From the NCBI RefSeq assembly GCF_001269365.1, contig NZ_CXOM01000004.1, forward strand, positions 1 through 64,000: a stretch of 64,000 nucleotides of DNA, read 5' to 3'. Each line of letters begins with the position of its first letter. Position 1 is the first letter of the stretch. Shown here piece after piece: positions 22,619 through 31,675 of the stretch. Source of the DNA: Limnohabitans sp. Rim11 (GTDB lineage: Bacteria > Pseudomonadota > Gammaproteobacteria > Burkholderiales > Burkholderiaceae_C). Both the position numbers and the translations under genes were made by a program. The notes beneath the pieces were generated by a model that saw nothing but the letters and a program-made list of their open reading frames with translations, searched no databases and was not told where the DNA came from.

Positions 22619-23815
22619 ATGAAAATTTCCTCTCTGCTTAGCTCAAAACAGCTTTATGTGCTCTTGAGCGCCTTGGTTTTGATCGCTGGTATGGTGTTTG
22701 TCGTATTTCGCCTAGGACCTTTAGCGCCGGTCAAAATAACGACCATTCGCGTAGAAAACAAAACTTTAACCCATTCTATTTTTGGTATTGGTGTTCTAGA
22801 AGCTCAACAAACATGGCTCCTTGGCCCTCTGTCAGCGGGTCGAGTTTTGCATATTGATGCCAAGGTTGGACAGCATGTCAAAGCAGGGCAGTTGCTTGCC
22901 GAAATGGACCCCTTGGACCTCGATCAGCGGCTTGCGTCGCAAGAAGCCGCGTTGGCCAAAGCTTTCAGTTATTTGGACAATGCACAGGCCCAAAATGAAG
23001 ATGCGCAATCGCGTCAATCAGTTGCAGCACTCAATTTGGCACGACAAAAAGAACTTGCCCGTCAAAACTTTATCAGCCAAGGGGCACTCGAAATTCGAGA
23101 GCAAGAACTCATTTCAACCCATGCAGCCTTGAAAATAACAAAAGCAAACCTGGCATCAGCCGCACAAGATATTCAGAAAATACAGGCAGACAAACAGGCT
23201 GCTTTGTTACAAAGAAATTCGATGCGCCTTGTAGCCCCTGCAGATGCAGTGGTCATCAGTCGCGACGCAGAAGCTGGAAGCACAGTGGTTGCCGGCCAGG
23301 CTGTTTTGCGATTGGCGCAGCCCAACAGCCTATGGGTCAAAATGCGAGTTGACCAAGGTCGATCGCAAGGCCTGGCCATTGGCGTGCCAGCTCAAATTGT
23401 TTTGCGTTCCAATCCGCACCAGTCTTTGAACGGCAAAGTGGTGCGTGTTGAATGGCAGTCCGATGCCGTGACAGAAGAGCGAATTGCACAAGTGGCATTT
23501 GATCAATTGCCCCCTAATTTATCGATGGGTGAAATGGCAGAAGTGACCCTGAGCCTAAAACCATCCACGCCAGCTTTAAGCGTTCCTCAAGCCAGTGTGC
23601 AGCAGTATCAGGGGCGAACGGGTGTTTGGAAAGTAGATGGCAAGCAACTTACCTTTTCCGATGTCATTTGGGGCGCATACAGCCACGATGGTTGGGTTCA
23701 GGTTGTCAGTGGTTTAAAGCAGGGCGATGAGGTGCTTGTTTACAGTGAAAAAACAATCAAGGCCACCACTCGATTTCAAATTGTTGATGCACTGATCAAG
23801 AAGCCCCAGTCATGA
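22619..23815 (+). CDS. HlyD/DevB-type periplasmic adaptor of an ABC exporter
   Basis: 398 residues with one N-terminal membrane anchor (about 10-32). The biotinyl-lipoyl half-motifs are VLHIDAKVGQHVKAGQLLAEMDPLD and LVAPADAVVISRDAEAGSTVVAGQAV, separated by a coiled-coil hairpin (about 100-195). A beta-barrel follows (LWVKMRVDQGRSQGLAIG). It links an inner-membrane pump to the outer membrane. It overlaps the permease start (ATGA), so it forms an operon with the next two genes. No TolC-like gene is nearby. Confidence 0.85.
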   Translation: MKISSLLSSKQLYVLLSALVLIAGMVFVVFRLGPLAPVKITTIRVENKTLTHSIFGIGVLEAQQTWLLGPLSAGRVLHIDAKVGQHVKAGQLLAEMDPLDLDQRLASQEAALAKAFSYLDNAQAQNEDAQSRQSVAALNLARQKELARQNFISQGALEIREQELISTHAALKITKANLASAAQDIQKIQADKQAALLQRNSMRLVAPADAVVISRDAEAGSTVVAGQAVLRLAQPNSLWVKMRVDQGRSQGLAIGVPAQIVLRSNPHQSLNGKVVRVEWQSDAVTEERIAQVAFDQLPPNLSMGEMAEVTLSLKPSTPALSVPQASVQQYQGRTGVWKVDGKQLTFSDVIWGAYSHDGWVQVVSGLKQGDEVLVYSEKTIKATTRFQIVDALIKKPQS

Positions 23816-25032
23816 TCAGCTTGGCCGCACGCGATATCAGGCACAACTGGGCTAAGTTTTTACTCACGGGCATTGGCCTAGGACTTTTGATCGGTGTCAC
23901 CCTCACCATGGCTGGGGTGTTCAGGGGCATGGTGGATGATGCACAAGCCTTGCTCGAAAACAGCGGTGCAGATTTGTGGGTTGTGCAAAAAGACACGCAA
24001 GGGCCTTATGCTGAATCTTCAAGTTTGAAGGACGACATATTGCGTGGGGTGGCTGGTATGCCCGGCGTGTCTCAAGCTGCCAACATTACCTACTTTACGA
24101 TGCAAGTTAGTCCGTTGAAGGCGCAATGGGCGCAAAACGAGCAAGAAACTCGCAGCATGGTGGTAGGCATTGAACCTGGCATGCCACTTTTACCCGGTCA
24201 GCCTACACACTTGGTAGATGGTCGTCATCTGAATCAAAGCCACTACGAGGCTGTTGTTGATTTAAAAACAGGCTTTCGCGTGGGTGATCAACTTCAAATT
24301 AGGCGACATGTTTACCGGGTTGTAGGTGTGACGCAAAGGATGGTGTCCTCTGGCGGCGATCCTATGGTTTTCATTCCACTGAAAGACGCACAAGAAGCGC
24401 AGTTTTTAAAGGACAACGATGCCATCGTCAACGATCGACTCCGAACGTCTCTCAATCCAAGCTTCAATCGTCCTTCAGTGCCTGGCTTGCTTGAGTCTGT
24501 GCAAAATTTACAAACCAGCAGTCGAAATGTCAATGCCATATTGGTTCGCATTGCGCCAGGCTTGGACCCACATTCAGTAGCCGAGCCTATCAGACGTTGG
24601 AAACACCTGACGGTTTATACCCGTGCAGACATGGAAGAAATTTTAGTCAAAAAACTAATTGCGACGTCAGCAAAACAAATTGGCATGTTCCTCGTCATTC
24701 TTGCCGTTGTGAGTGCTGCCATTGTGGCCTTTATTATTTACACCATGACGTTGGGCAAGATCCGAGAAATTGCAGTCCTCAAATTAATTGGAACCCAAAA
24801 CCTCACTATTGCTTGGATGATTTTGCAGCAGGCATTAGGACTTGGCGTTATTGGTTTTGTTGTGGGCAAGATTTCTGCAACCATTTGGGCACCCATCTTT
24901 CCAAAGTTTGTGTTGCTCTTGAATCAAGATGCCGTGCTTGGTTTTGCGCTCACCATGCTCATTTGTGCGCTCGCTAGTACCTTGGCAATTCGAGCAGCCC
25001 TAAGCGTCGACCCCGCTCAAGCCATTGGTTAA
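23812..25032 (+). CDS. DevC/MacB-type ABC exporter permease
   Basis: 406 residues with an N-terminal membrane helix (about 18-40), a periplasmic domain of about 230 residues, and three C-terminal helices typical of FtsX/MacB permeases (SAAIVAFIIYTMTLGKIREIAVLKLIGTQ is the conserved coupling region). It works with the adaptor upstream and the ATPase 9 bases downstream. The substrate is unknown. Such DevBCA systems export glycolipids, siderophores or small molecules. Confidence 0.85.
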   Translation: MISLAARDIRHNWAKFLLTGIGLGLLIGVTLTMAGVFRGMVDDAQALLENSGADLWVVQKDTQGPYAESSSLKDDILRGVAGMPGVSQAANITYFTMQVSPLKAQWAQNEQETRSMVVGIEPGMPLLPGQPTHLVDGRHLNQSHYEAVVDLKTGFRVGDQLQIRRHVYRVVGVTQRMVSSGGDPMVFIPLKDAQEAQFLKDNDAIVNDRLRTSLNPSFNRPSVPGLLESVQNLQTSSRNVNAILVRIAPGLDPHSVAEPIRRWKHLTVYTRADMEEILVKKLIATSAKQIGMFLVILAVVSAAIVAFIIYTMTLGKIREIAVLKLIGTQNLTIAWMILQQALGLGVIGFVVGKISATIWAPIFPKFVLLLNQDAVLGFALTMLICALASTLAIRAALSVDPAQAIG

Positions 25033-25041
25033 GGACAAACA

Positions 25042-25761
25042 ATGACGACTGCTCAGGGGGGTATCAAAATTGAAAATTTGCGCAAGGTTTATGGCCATGG
25101 CGACACGGCTGTGGAAGCTTTGAAAAACGTCAACATGTACGTTGCTCCCGGTGAAGTCGTTGGGCTGGTGGGGCCTTCTGGCTCTGGCAAAAGCACTTTG
25201 TTAAAGTGCTTGGGCGCCATCATTGAGCCAAGCTCTGGAAAAATGACGCTCGGTGACGAACTTATTTATGACAACGGCTGGACACTGCCAGACTTGCGTG
25301 CTTTAAGAAGAGATCGTATTGGATTCGTTTTTCAGGCTCCCTATCTCATTCCATTTTTGGATGTGACTGACAACGTCGCTTTGTTGCCGATGTTGGCCGG
25401 TGTTTCCAATGCGCAAGCGCGTCAACGCGCGCTAGAGCTGCTAGGCGCGTTGGATGTGGCGCATCGCGCCAAAGCCGAGCCGTCGCAATTGTCTGGGGGG
25501 GAGCAGCAACGCGTTTCCATTGCCAGAGCGTTGGCCAACCGTCCGCCCGTCATATTGGCGGACGAACCCACTGCGCCACTGGACAGTGAAAGAGCTTTGG
25601 GGGTGATGCGCATTCTGAATGCCATGGCAAAGCAAGCCAATACCGCCATCATTGTCGTTACGCACGATGAAAAAATTATCCCTACCTTCAAGCGCATCTA
25701 TCACATTCGCGATGGGGAGACGCATGAGGAAATGGGTGAGGGTAGGACCCTTGATCTATGA
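25042..25761 (+). CDS. DevA/LolD-type ABC exporter ATPase
   Basis: 239 residues. Walker A is GLVGPSGSGKSTLL (about 43-56), Q-loop FVFQAPYLIPFLDV, signature LSGGEQQRVSIARAL, Walker B VILADEPTAPLD and H-loop VVTHDEK. The consensus Asn between Ala-Pro in the D-loop region (usually PTGNLD or PTAALD) is PTAPLD here, a minor variant. It powers the DevC-like permease as a homodimer. It ends the operon; 106 bases without a gene follow. Confidence 0.9.
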   Translation: MTTAQGGIKIENLRKVYGHGDTAVEALKNVNMYVAPGEVVGLVGPSGSGKSTLLKCLGAIIEPSSGKMTLGDELIYDNGWTLPDLRALRRDRIGFVFQAPYLIPFLDVTDNVALLPMLAGVSNAQARQRALELLGALDVAHRAKAEPSQLSGGEQQRVSIARALANRPPVILADEPTAPLDSERALGVMRILNAMAKQANTAIIVVTHDEKIIPTFKRIYHIRDGETHEEMGEGRTLDL

Positions 25762-25867
25762 CGTGGAAATTTAGAAGTCCATCGGTAATGCGCCCCTTTT
25801 GCGAAGGAGTCAGAAGTAGAAACCTTATGCAGCAAGGGCAGATTCTGATGTTTCATAGGTTTAAAAT

Positions 25868-26818
25868 TTAAATTCGAGCAGGACCTGGCAACACCAAGTA
25901 ACTGATGGCATTCATAAGTGATGCGATTCTTTTTTCCTCAGCTCTAGGAATTTTTGCAGAGTACCTACTTCCGCTAGGTAGTAAATGCATTTTGACGCCA
26001 AGAAGTTCCAACTTTTCTTGGGCTTCAATTTGATCGTAATTTGAAATCATTTCTCTGCCATCCAAAATAGTGACAGCGCCGGCACCAATCACCTCAATGG
26101 ACTCATTGACCGTAATTACCAGTCCTGTATTTTCGTCAATGCCTACCCCAAGCAAGTCAGGTCTTTGGGCCAACGCAGATAACAATCTAGTAAGGCGCCT
26201 TCGCTGAGAAAAATGCTGATCAATGATGGCCATACTGACTAAGCCTAAGCCAATATCAAAAGAAACAACATCTTTTTCTGTGATGATCGGCGCCTGACCT
26301 TGAGCGATCATTTGACGGGACATGACTGCAGCGCCTGCGCTTGTCCCAGCAATACAAATACCCTTGATGTGGAAAACTTGGTGAATTGCGCGAAATGCTG
26401 GTGTCTCCCAAATCTCTGCCATTAATCTATTTTGGTCACCACCTGTCATGAAGATGCCGTCAGCTGAAAGAATATTCGACACCACATCGGGGTTGTGAGC
26501 GTCTTCTCGAGATAAAAGAGCGATAGGTTCAATGTTAGTTGCACCAAGATTTTTAAAAGCATTTGAATAACTTGCCCAAACTGAAGCTGGCTCACTGCTT
26601 GCTGCAAGAATAAATTTCAGCTTTGCATGGATGCCACCAGATAATTCGATGAAGTTTCTTAAGATCTCCTTCTCATTTTGACGATCTTCAGCCCCCCCAA
26701 TAATGAGCAACTTTCCGTTGACTCGGTTGTTGCCTTCAACGTGTGGCAGCATAGAAAATAAGCCCGCTGCCGCGGAAAATTGAACAAGCGATCGTCTGCT
26801 AATTCTCTTTGAAATCAT
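25868..26818 (-). CDS. Cyanophycinase-like serine peptidase (family S51), Tat-exported
   Basis: A 316-residue protein with a twin-arginine signal (SRRSLVQFSAAAGLFSMLP). The peptidase S51 features are KLLIIGGAEDRQNEKEIL, GIFMTGGDQNRL and the nucleophile elbow GTSAGAAVMS, plus GLGLVSMAIIDQHFSQRRRLTRLL and GVGIDENTGLVI near the active-site His/Glu. Cyanophycinases release beta-Asp-Arg dipeptides from cyanophycin. Export to the periplasm suggests use of external polymer or a related isopeptide. No cyanophycin synthetase is in the window. Confidence 0.85.
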   Translation of the reverse strand: MISKRISRRSLVQFSAAAGLFSMLPHVEGNNRVNGKLLIIGGAEDRQNEKEILRNFIELSGGIHAKLKFILAASSEPASVWASYSNAFKNLGATNIEPIALLSREDAHNPDVVSNILSADGIFMTGGDQNRLMAEIWETPAFRAIHQVFHIKGICIAGTSAGAAVMSRQMIAQGQAPIITEKDVVSFDIGLGLVSMAIIDQHFSQRRRLTRLLSALAQRPDLLGVGIDENTGLVITVNESIEVIGAGAVTILDGREMISNYDQIEAQEKLELLGVKMHLLPSGSRYSAKIPRAEEKRIASLMNAISYLVLPGPARI

Positions 26819-26941
26819 GGGTGCTTAGCTGTCTGGTTTAAGAATGAACTGTTGGTTTTTTGAATGATGACTCTCTATGTAACGAATTGCAAGTAGACAA
26901 CAGATTCAAATCAATGCAGCTTAACTTCGTCAATGGTTTGG

Positions 26942-27742
26942 CTACTTTGTGTCTTTGCCCCATCCCCATTGCTCCATTGCGCGCCTGTCCTTGGCCATTT
27001 CGGCATCAATCGAGTCTTTAGGCAGTTGACGTAAACATTCTTCCATTTCTTTAGGATCCAACTTAGTCGCAACGGGTGGCTCCTCTCGCGTTTGTGGCGA
27101 AGTGCCATCCCAAACAAATGGATTTCTAAATGCAGGGGGATCTGGCAAGCAGTCATCTCTGTAGCTTGGCACGTCGTTGAATGCGAAGGGCGAGAACGCA
27201 ATCGTTTTTTCAAACATGAGGGGTTTGCCTGTGGGCGTTGCTGGCAGCTTTGGCAAGCTTGCAATAGCTTTTCGTGCAAGTTTCTCAGCGACAGGTGAGG
27301 TCGACCAAAGTGTTTCCAATTTGGTTAGGGTTCCATCTGGTGCAATTTCAATTCTGAATCGTACCAAGCCCTGGTCGGGTCCTTCCACCGCTGTACCCAT
27401 CATGCTGCGCACTTGCTGGCCCCAACTGTGTCGGTAGCCTTTGCTATTTCTGTTGGTGTATTGGGCTGCAAAGGCCCACTCATCTGCTGTGGGTGGCGGA
27501 GGGGCAGCCATGCTGGCAGATTTTTTGGCCGATTCGGTTTCCGTGGCTAACGATTTTGGTTTAGCCAATACATCGCCAGCGGGCAATGTAATTAGACGAG
27601 CTAAGACAATCTGTTCTTTGAGTGGAGGCTTTGTCTTGGTGAGTTTAGTAAATTGAACATTGCCTAGCAGAACAAATACCAAAACGTGCAATGCCGAACT
27701 GAGCGCAAAAGCCTTGGCATTCAGGTTACTGAGTGAAAACAT
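26942..27742 (-). CDS. TonB-like periplasmic protein with N-terminal anchor
   Basis: 266 residues. An N-terminal membrane helix (about 11-30) is followed by a short Lys/Pro linker and, at about 95-165, a TonB C-terminal-like fold (GTAVEGPDQGLVRFRIEIAPDGTLTKLETLWSTSPVAEKLARKAIASLPKLPA). About 100 further residues with two Cys (DDCLPDP and ECLRQLP) follow, which is unusual for TonB. No ExbB/ExbD or TonB-dependent receptor is adjacent. It may be a stand-alone TonB-family envelope protein. Confidence 0.6.
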   Translation of the reverse strand: MFSLSNLNAKAFALSSALHVLVFVLLGNVQFTKLTKTKPPLKEQIVLARLITLPAGDVLAKPKSLATETESAKKSASMAAPPPPTADEWAFAAQYTNRNSKGYRHSWGQQVRSMMGTAVEGPDQGLVRFRIEIAPDGTLTKLETLWSTSPVAEKLARKAIASLPKLPATPTGKPLMFEKTIAFSPFAFNDVPSYRDDCLPDPPAFRNPFVWDGTSPQTREEPPVATKLDPKEMEECLRQLPKDSIDAEMAKDRRAMEQWGWGKDTK

Positions 27743-27777
27743 TTCTAACTAGTTTGTAGCAGCACTCGACTGCTAAT

Positions 27778-28233
27778 TCAATGTCGAGGCAAGGCACCTG
27801 CAGCTTTGGCATTGGCGTCTAGACCCCCCTTCGATTTCCATTCAGAAATACCGCCTTGAAGAATGCGGACATTGTCCCAACCAGACACTCGCAATGCAAA
27901 ACCAGCCTGAGCTGAAAGGGTTCCAGTGTTGCAATAAATGAGCACTAGTTTATTTTTAGGAATTTTTTCACTTTGAGCCATGATCTGACGCCATTCAATG
28001 TTGACAGCTCCAGGAATGTGCTCTTTTGCAAATTGAGCACCTTCGCGAACGTCAATAACCATCATCTTGGCATACTCACTTTTTGGAATCTGTTCAGCAA
28101 AGATGGTGCCGCCGCCATAGTCGACAAACTCTAAGTAAGCTGAGATTTCATCGATGATTTTGGCCTTCTCGTTGGCTGCTGCAGGTGCTATTGCCAGAAA
28201 AAAGGCCAAAACGAAGTAAAGATGTTGTTTCAT
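27778..28233 (-). CDS. Periplasmic rhodanese-like protein
   Basis: 152 residues from the ATG at 28233, with a signal peptide (LYFVLAFFLAIAPAAA-NE). The rhodanese domain has MVIDVREGAQFAKEHIPGAVNIEW, then the active-site loop IYCNTGTLSAQAGFALRVSGWDNVRILQGGISEWKSKGG, with the catalytic Cys retained. It would handle sulfane sulfur or act as a thiol-transfer protein in the envelope. The frame extends upstream to 28323, but the signal peptide fixes the start. Confidence 0.85.
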   Translation of the reverse strand: MKQHLYFVLAFFLAIAPAAANEKAKIIDEISAYLEFVDYGGGTIFAEQIPKSEYAKMMVIDVREGAQFAKEHIPGAVNIEWRQIMAQSEKIPKNKLVLIYCNTGTLSAQAGFALRVSGWDNVRILQGGISEWKSKGGLDANAKAAGALPRH

Positions 28234-28377
28234 ACCGCACTTTAAATAAGTAACGACTGATATTATTGCCCAATCAACTTTCAAAGTGTTGGAATTCAAC
28301 GTTGTGAAGTTCACTTTCATCACTCGTTTTTATATTTGAACCTAGATTTTAGGCTAACCAAGCATTTGAATCGCTTG

Positions 28378-30357
28378 CTAAGCGTTCAACCGGTAACCAC
28401 CAGTTCGCTTGACATAAGCCAGCAAGTCCGAGAAAAAGGGATTGCTGCAAAGTGTGGAGGCGTCTCCCACCATAAGCAATTTGCGCCGAGCACGGGTCAT
28501 TCCCACGTTCATGCGGCGAATATCAGACAGAAAACCAATCTCGCCAAATGGGTTGCTGCGGGTTAATGAAATGGCAATGATGTCTCTTTCCTGGCCCTGA
28601 AAAGAATCAACAGTACCCACGCTCAGATGGCGTTGCAATATCAAATCGTTAAGCGCAGCGTTGTCTTCGATGCAATCTCTCAAATAATTAATTTGAGCAC
28701 GGTAGGGTGCAATCACACCTACGGTAAGCGGTTTGTTGTGACGTTCGCCATGCGCATAAGGCGCTAACAACTGTTCAAGGCGACTGATGAGTAAGTTGGC
28801 TTCGTCGGGATTGGCTGTCGATCGAGTTTCAGGCATGGCGACCTCTAAAAATCCGCAGCCCGCTGTGTCTAAAAACTCAACAGGTAAATCATTTTCGAAA
28901 CACGGATCGTAAGCCGCCAATCCTGCATGACACACGCTCGCATGCGCAGTCAATTGGTTGCCGTAAAACCTGTCTGAGCTAAATGCCATGATGTGCTCGT
29001 GCATGCGGTATTGCACATTCAACATGCGGGCTGTGTTCGGCTGTCGCTGAATGCATTTCTCAAAAAGGGTTTCGCGCAAACCTTCTTGCGCCGCTTTTTC
29101 AGACTTCACCGTAGGCGGCAGTTGATGGTGATCGCCTGCCAAAACAACGCGCTGTGCCCTGGCAATCGCAATCCAGCAACCTGGCTCCAAGGCTTGCGCG
29201 GCCTCGTCAATGAAAACCGTCTCAAAGCTCAGTTGTCGGATGTTGCGGTTGCTTGCGCCCACCAGCGTGCAGGTAATGACCTGCACTGTTTCTAGAACAT
29301 CCTCAGTAATGAAGCGCTCCAAATCATCGGCAGTTTGACGCAACGTCCGCGCTTCCTCCCTTAGCCATTGACGATGGTGACGCGCTTCGATGCCAAAGTC
29401 GCGCACATACTCATTGGCTGTCTCGCGATGCTGTTCGGCGGTTTGGCGCATCGCATGCATCTTGCTGTAACTGGGGTGGGCCATTACACCTGCATCGAGG
29501 GTGTGTTTAAGCAGCAGTTCTGAGACACGGCTGGGATTGCCCAAGCGAATGACGTTAACACTGCTCTCGGCTAACTTTTCTGTCAGCAGGTCAACCGCCG
29601 TGTTGGACGGTGCACACACCAACACGCGCCGCTCACGCCGGGTTGTTTCTAAAATGGCTTGTACCAGTGTTGTGGTTTTGCCGGTACCGGGAGGGCCGTG
29701 AATGATGGCAACGTCTTGTGCTGTGATCACATGGCGTACAGCAGCCAGCTGGGAATCGTTGAGCGCGCTGGGATAAAAAAGGTCGTCGCTTTTGTGTTCT
29801 CGATAGCTGGCTTGCTTGGCGCCCATCAGCACGTCGCGCAGATGGGCCAAGCGGTTGTCGTGTGCGCCCATGACTTCTGTCAGGGCTTGGTTCATCTCGC
29901 GGTAGCTCACTTCGTCGAAGGTGAGATCAATCCCCAGCGTACCTCCTTCCGTGACCCAGTCAGGAAGGGTTTCTTTGGAGGTTGTCAGCGTGAGCTTATT
30001 GCGCCGCATACTTGTAATAACGCCGCTAAGCGCGGGGCGATCATTTGCCGAATGGCCAGAGGCATCGCCAAAAAGACAAGCGTTCTTGCCCACTTGAAAC
30101 AAGTGAAGTTCTTGTCGGTGCGCAGGTCGCTCCAGTTCCAGCATCACCTTGCCGCCAAACCCAATGTCCTCTTGCGTGATGGTGACGGGATACCAAGCTA
30201 AGCCACGCTTTCTTCGCTCCTTGATGCTGGCATCGGCATTTTTTAGTTTGAATTGGGCTTGGTCTTCCTTTTGCTCTAATTGCATGAGCGCACGCACATT
30301 GCGCAATTCTTGTTGAACAGCGCTGGGGGAGGTGAGGGTGGGTTCTTGGTCAGTCAA
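28378..30357 (-). CDS. UPF1/DNA2-like superfamily 1 helicase
   Basis: 659 residues. Helicase motifs appear in order: HGPPGTGKTTTL (Walker A, about 220), VLVCAPSNTAVDLL (Ia), VFIDEAAQALEPG (II), LAGDHHQLPPTV (III), VGVIAPYRAQ and VGTVDSFQGQERDIIAIS (V), and NVGMTRARRKL (VI). The N-terminal third has an OB-like domain of the IGHMBP2 type. It unwinds DNA or RNA in the 5'-3' direction. Its start overlaps the stop of the PACE gene by 4 bases, so they are co-translated although functionally unrelated. Confidence 0.9.
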   Translation of the reverse strand: MTDQEPTLTSPSAVQQELRNVRALMQLEQKEDQAQFKLKNADASIKERRKRGLAWYPVTITQEDIGFGGKVMLELERPAHRQELHLFQVGKNACLFGDASGHSANDRPALSGVITSMRRNKLTLTTSKETLPDWVTEGGTLGIDLTFDEVSYREMNQALTEVMGAHDNRLAHLRDVLMGAKQASYREHKSDDLFYPSALNDSQLAAVRHVITAQDVAIIHGPPGTGKTTTLVQAILETTRRERRVLVCAPSNTAVDLLTEKLAESSVNVIRLGNPSRVSELLLKHTLDAGVMAHPSYSKMHAMRQTAEQHRETANEYVRDFGIEARHHRQWLREEARTLRQTADDLERFITEDVLETVQVITCTLVGASNRNIRQLSFETVFIDEAAQALEPGCWIAIARAQRVVLAGDHHQLPPTVKSEKAAQEGLRETLFEKCIQRQPNTARMLNVQYRMHEHIMAFSSDRFYGNQLTAHASVCHAGLAAYDPCFENDLPVEFLDTAGCGFLEVAMPETRSTANPDEANLLISRLEQLLAPYAHGERHNKPLTVGVIAPYRAQINYLRDCIEDNAALNDLILQRHLSVGTVDSFQGQERDIIAISLTRSNPFGEIGFLSDIRRMNVGMTRARRKLLMVGDASTLCSNPFFSDLLAYVKRTGGYRLNA

Positions 30358-30806
30358 AGTACTTTGGCTGAGTCATTTGTAGCCGCAGCGGATGAGGGCA
30401 GCCCAAACACCCGATCAAAGCACCAAGTAAAAGAAAAGGTATAGGCTAAAAAGAAAATGTTCAAGCCAAGGTTGAGGGCGAATGAACGCAAATAACTGAT
30501 CTCAAGCCACCATGCTGCAATGGGCAGCAGCACCACCAAAAACCCAATCTCAAAACCAACCGCGTGCAGCACGCGACGTCCAAAGCCGCGACCTCGCGTC
30601 AGTCGTGTGGCTTCCCAGCGCTCGAACAGGCTGTTGTACACAAAGTTCCAGCTGACAGAAAAGAGTGATCCGAAAACAGCCAATGCACCGGAGCGTTCAA
30701 GGCTGCTGTCACTGAAGCTAAAAAAGCCCAGTGTGCCGAACAGAAGTGCGAGTGTCTCGTAGGTGGCAACGTAAGTGATCTTGCGTTTTGTGCCTTGCAA
30801 ATTCAT
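30354..30806 (-). CDS. PACE-family (AceI-like) small membrane efflux protein
   Basis: 150 residues built of two tandem bacterial transmembrane pair domains, four helices in total. The motifs RKITYVATYETLAL, WNFVYNSLFERWEATR and RRVLHAVGFEIGFL, WCFDRVFGL match the family. The paired Glu/Asp in helix 1 (ATYETLAL) and the WNxxxNxxFE motif are present. Members expel biocides such as chlorhexidine. The gene overlaps the helicase start and follows the amidohydrolase gene after only 7 bases. Confidence 0.85.
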   Translation of the reverse strand: MNLQGTKRKITYVATYETLALLFGTLGFFSFSDSSLERSGALAVFGSLFSVSWNFVYNSLFERWEATRLTRGRGFGRRVLHAVGFEIGFLVVLLPIAAWWLEISYLRSFALNLGLNIFFLAYTFSFTWCFDRVFGLPSSAAATNDSAKVL

Positions 30807-30813
30807 ATTGAAG

Positions 30814-31608
30814 CTAGCCCCAGTAAAGCTTCATAGGGTTGGCCCACAAAACGTGTTCAAAGATGTTTGCCGGTATCCAAGCATGTGCTTGCTCAATAAG
30901 GGCGTTAAAGTCAGCGAATGCTTCATGGTTGGTGCACGGCCAGTCACTTCCCCATAGCAGTGCTTCGGATCCTAACTCGTTTAGCAGCAGCGTCGCTAGC
31001 TTCGTTGAATCTACTTGGCCTAAGCGATAGGCACCACTCAATTTGACGTAAACAGGGGCTAAGTTCGCCCGATGTTTGATAGACAAAATTGTCGGGTCAT
31101 CCGATGCGGCCTCTGACGGTTTTGCCATGTGGTCTATTACAAGGGCGATGTCAGATGGCAGTTGTTGAAGCACGCTAGGCAGTTTTCCCTGATCGGTATG
31201 GATCTCAAGGTGCCATCCCATCGAGTTGATTGCCTGCCATAGGCGATCGGTTTGAGTCCATTCAGAAATGTCGTGAGGGGTACCTGCCAAATTCAGACGA
31301 ATGCCGCGTACGCCAGCATCGTGAAGCACTGTTAACGTCTCTAAGCTGACATCCGGACTAACCACAGCAATGCCGCGCAACATGTCTGGGTGGGCTTTAA
31401 GTGCTTCGACCATGAGCTGGTTGTCAGTGCCTAAAAAACTGGGTTGCACCCAGACGCCTCGCGTGATACCGACCTGTTGGGATTGTTGTGTCCAGTCGGC
31501 TAGCAGAGCGTTGTATCGGGGCACATACCTAGCGCCTTCAGTGGCTACACCCGCTTTAAAGACGTGGAAATGGGTATCAACCCCATTTTTCAACATTGAG
31601 AAATTCAT
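30814..31608 (-). CDS. Amidohydrolase-2 family hydrolase (PDC-lactonase-like)
   Basis: 264 residues from the ATG at 31608. GVDTHFHVFKAG gives the first metal His pair, EIHTDQGKLP and VIDHMAKP the later His residues, and LLWGSDWPCTNH the catalytic Asp block. It resembles 2-pyrone-4,6-dicarboxylate lactonase and relatives. It is divergent from a Bug receptor and SDR pair with 67 bases between, suggesting one small catabolic locus (30814-33945). The substrate is unknown. Met5 is an alternative start. Confidence 0.8.
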   Translation of the reverse strand: MNFSMLKNGVDTHFHVFKAGVATEGARYVPRYNALLADWTQQSQQVGITRGVWVQPSFLGTDNQLMVEALKAHPDMLRGIAVVSPDVSLETLTVLHDAGVRGIRLNLAGTPHDISEWTQTDRLWQAINSMGWHLEIHTDQGKLPSVLQQLPSDIALVIDHMAKPSEAASDDPTILSIKHRANLAPVYVKLSGAYRLGQVDSTKLATLLLNELGSEALLWGSDWPCTNHEAFADFNALIEQAHAWIPANIFEHVLWANPMKLYWG

Positions 31609-31675
31609 ACAATGCATTCTAGTTGGGTGGCTTGGACATCTGCGCCATACCGCACCTATTCTCTGGAGACTTTCA

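Noticed and set aside
31370-31675. N-terminal extension of the Bug receptor
   Set aside because: It is antisense to the amidohydrolase; the signal peptide and GGAG site fix the start at 31676.
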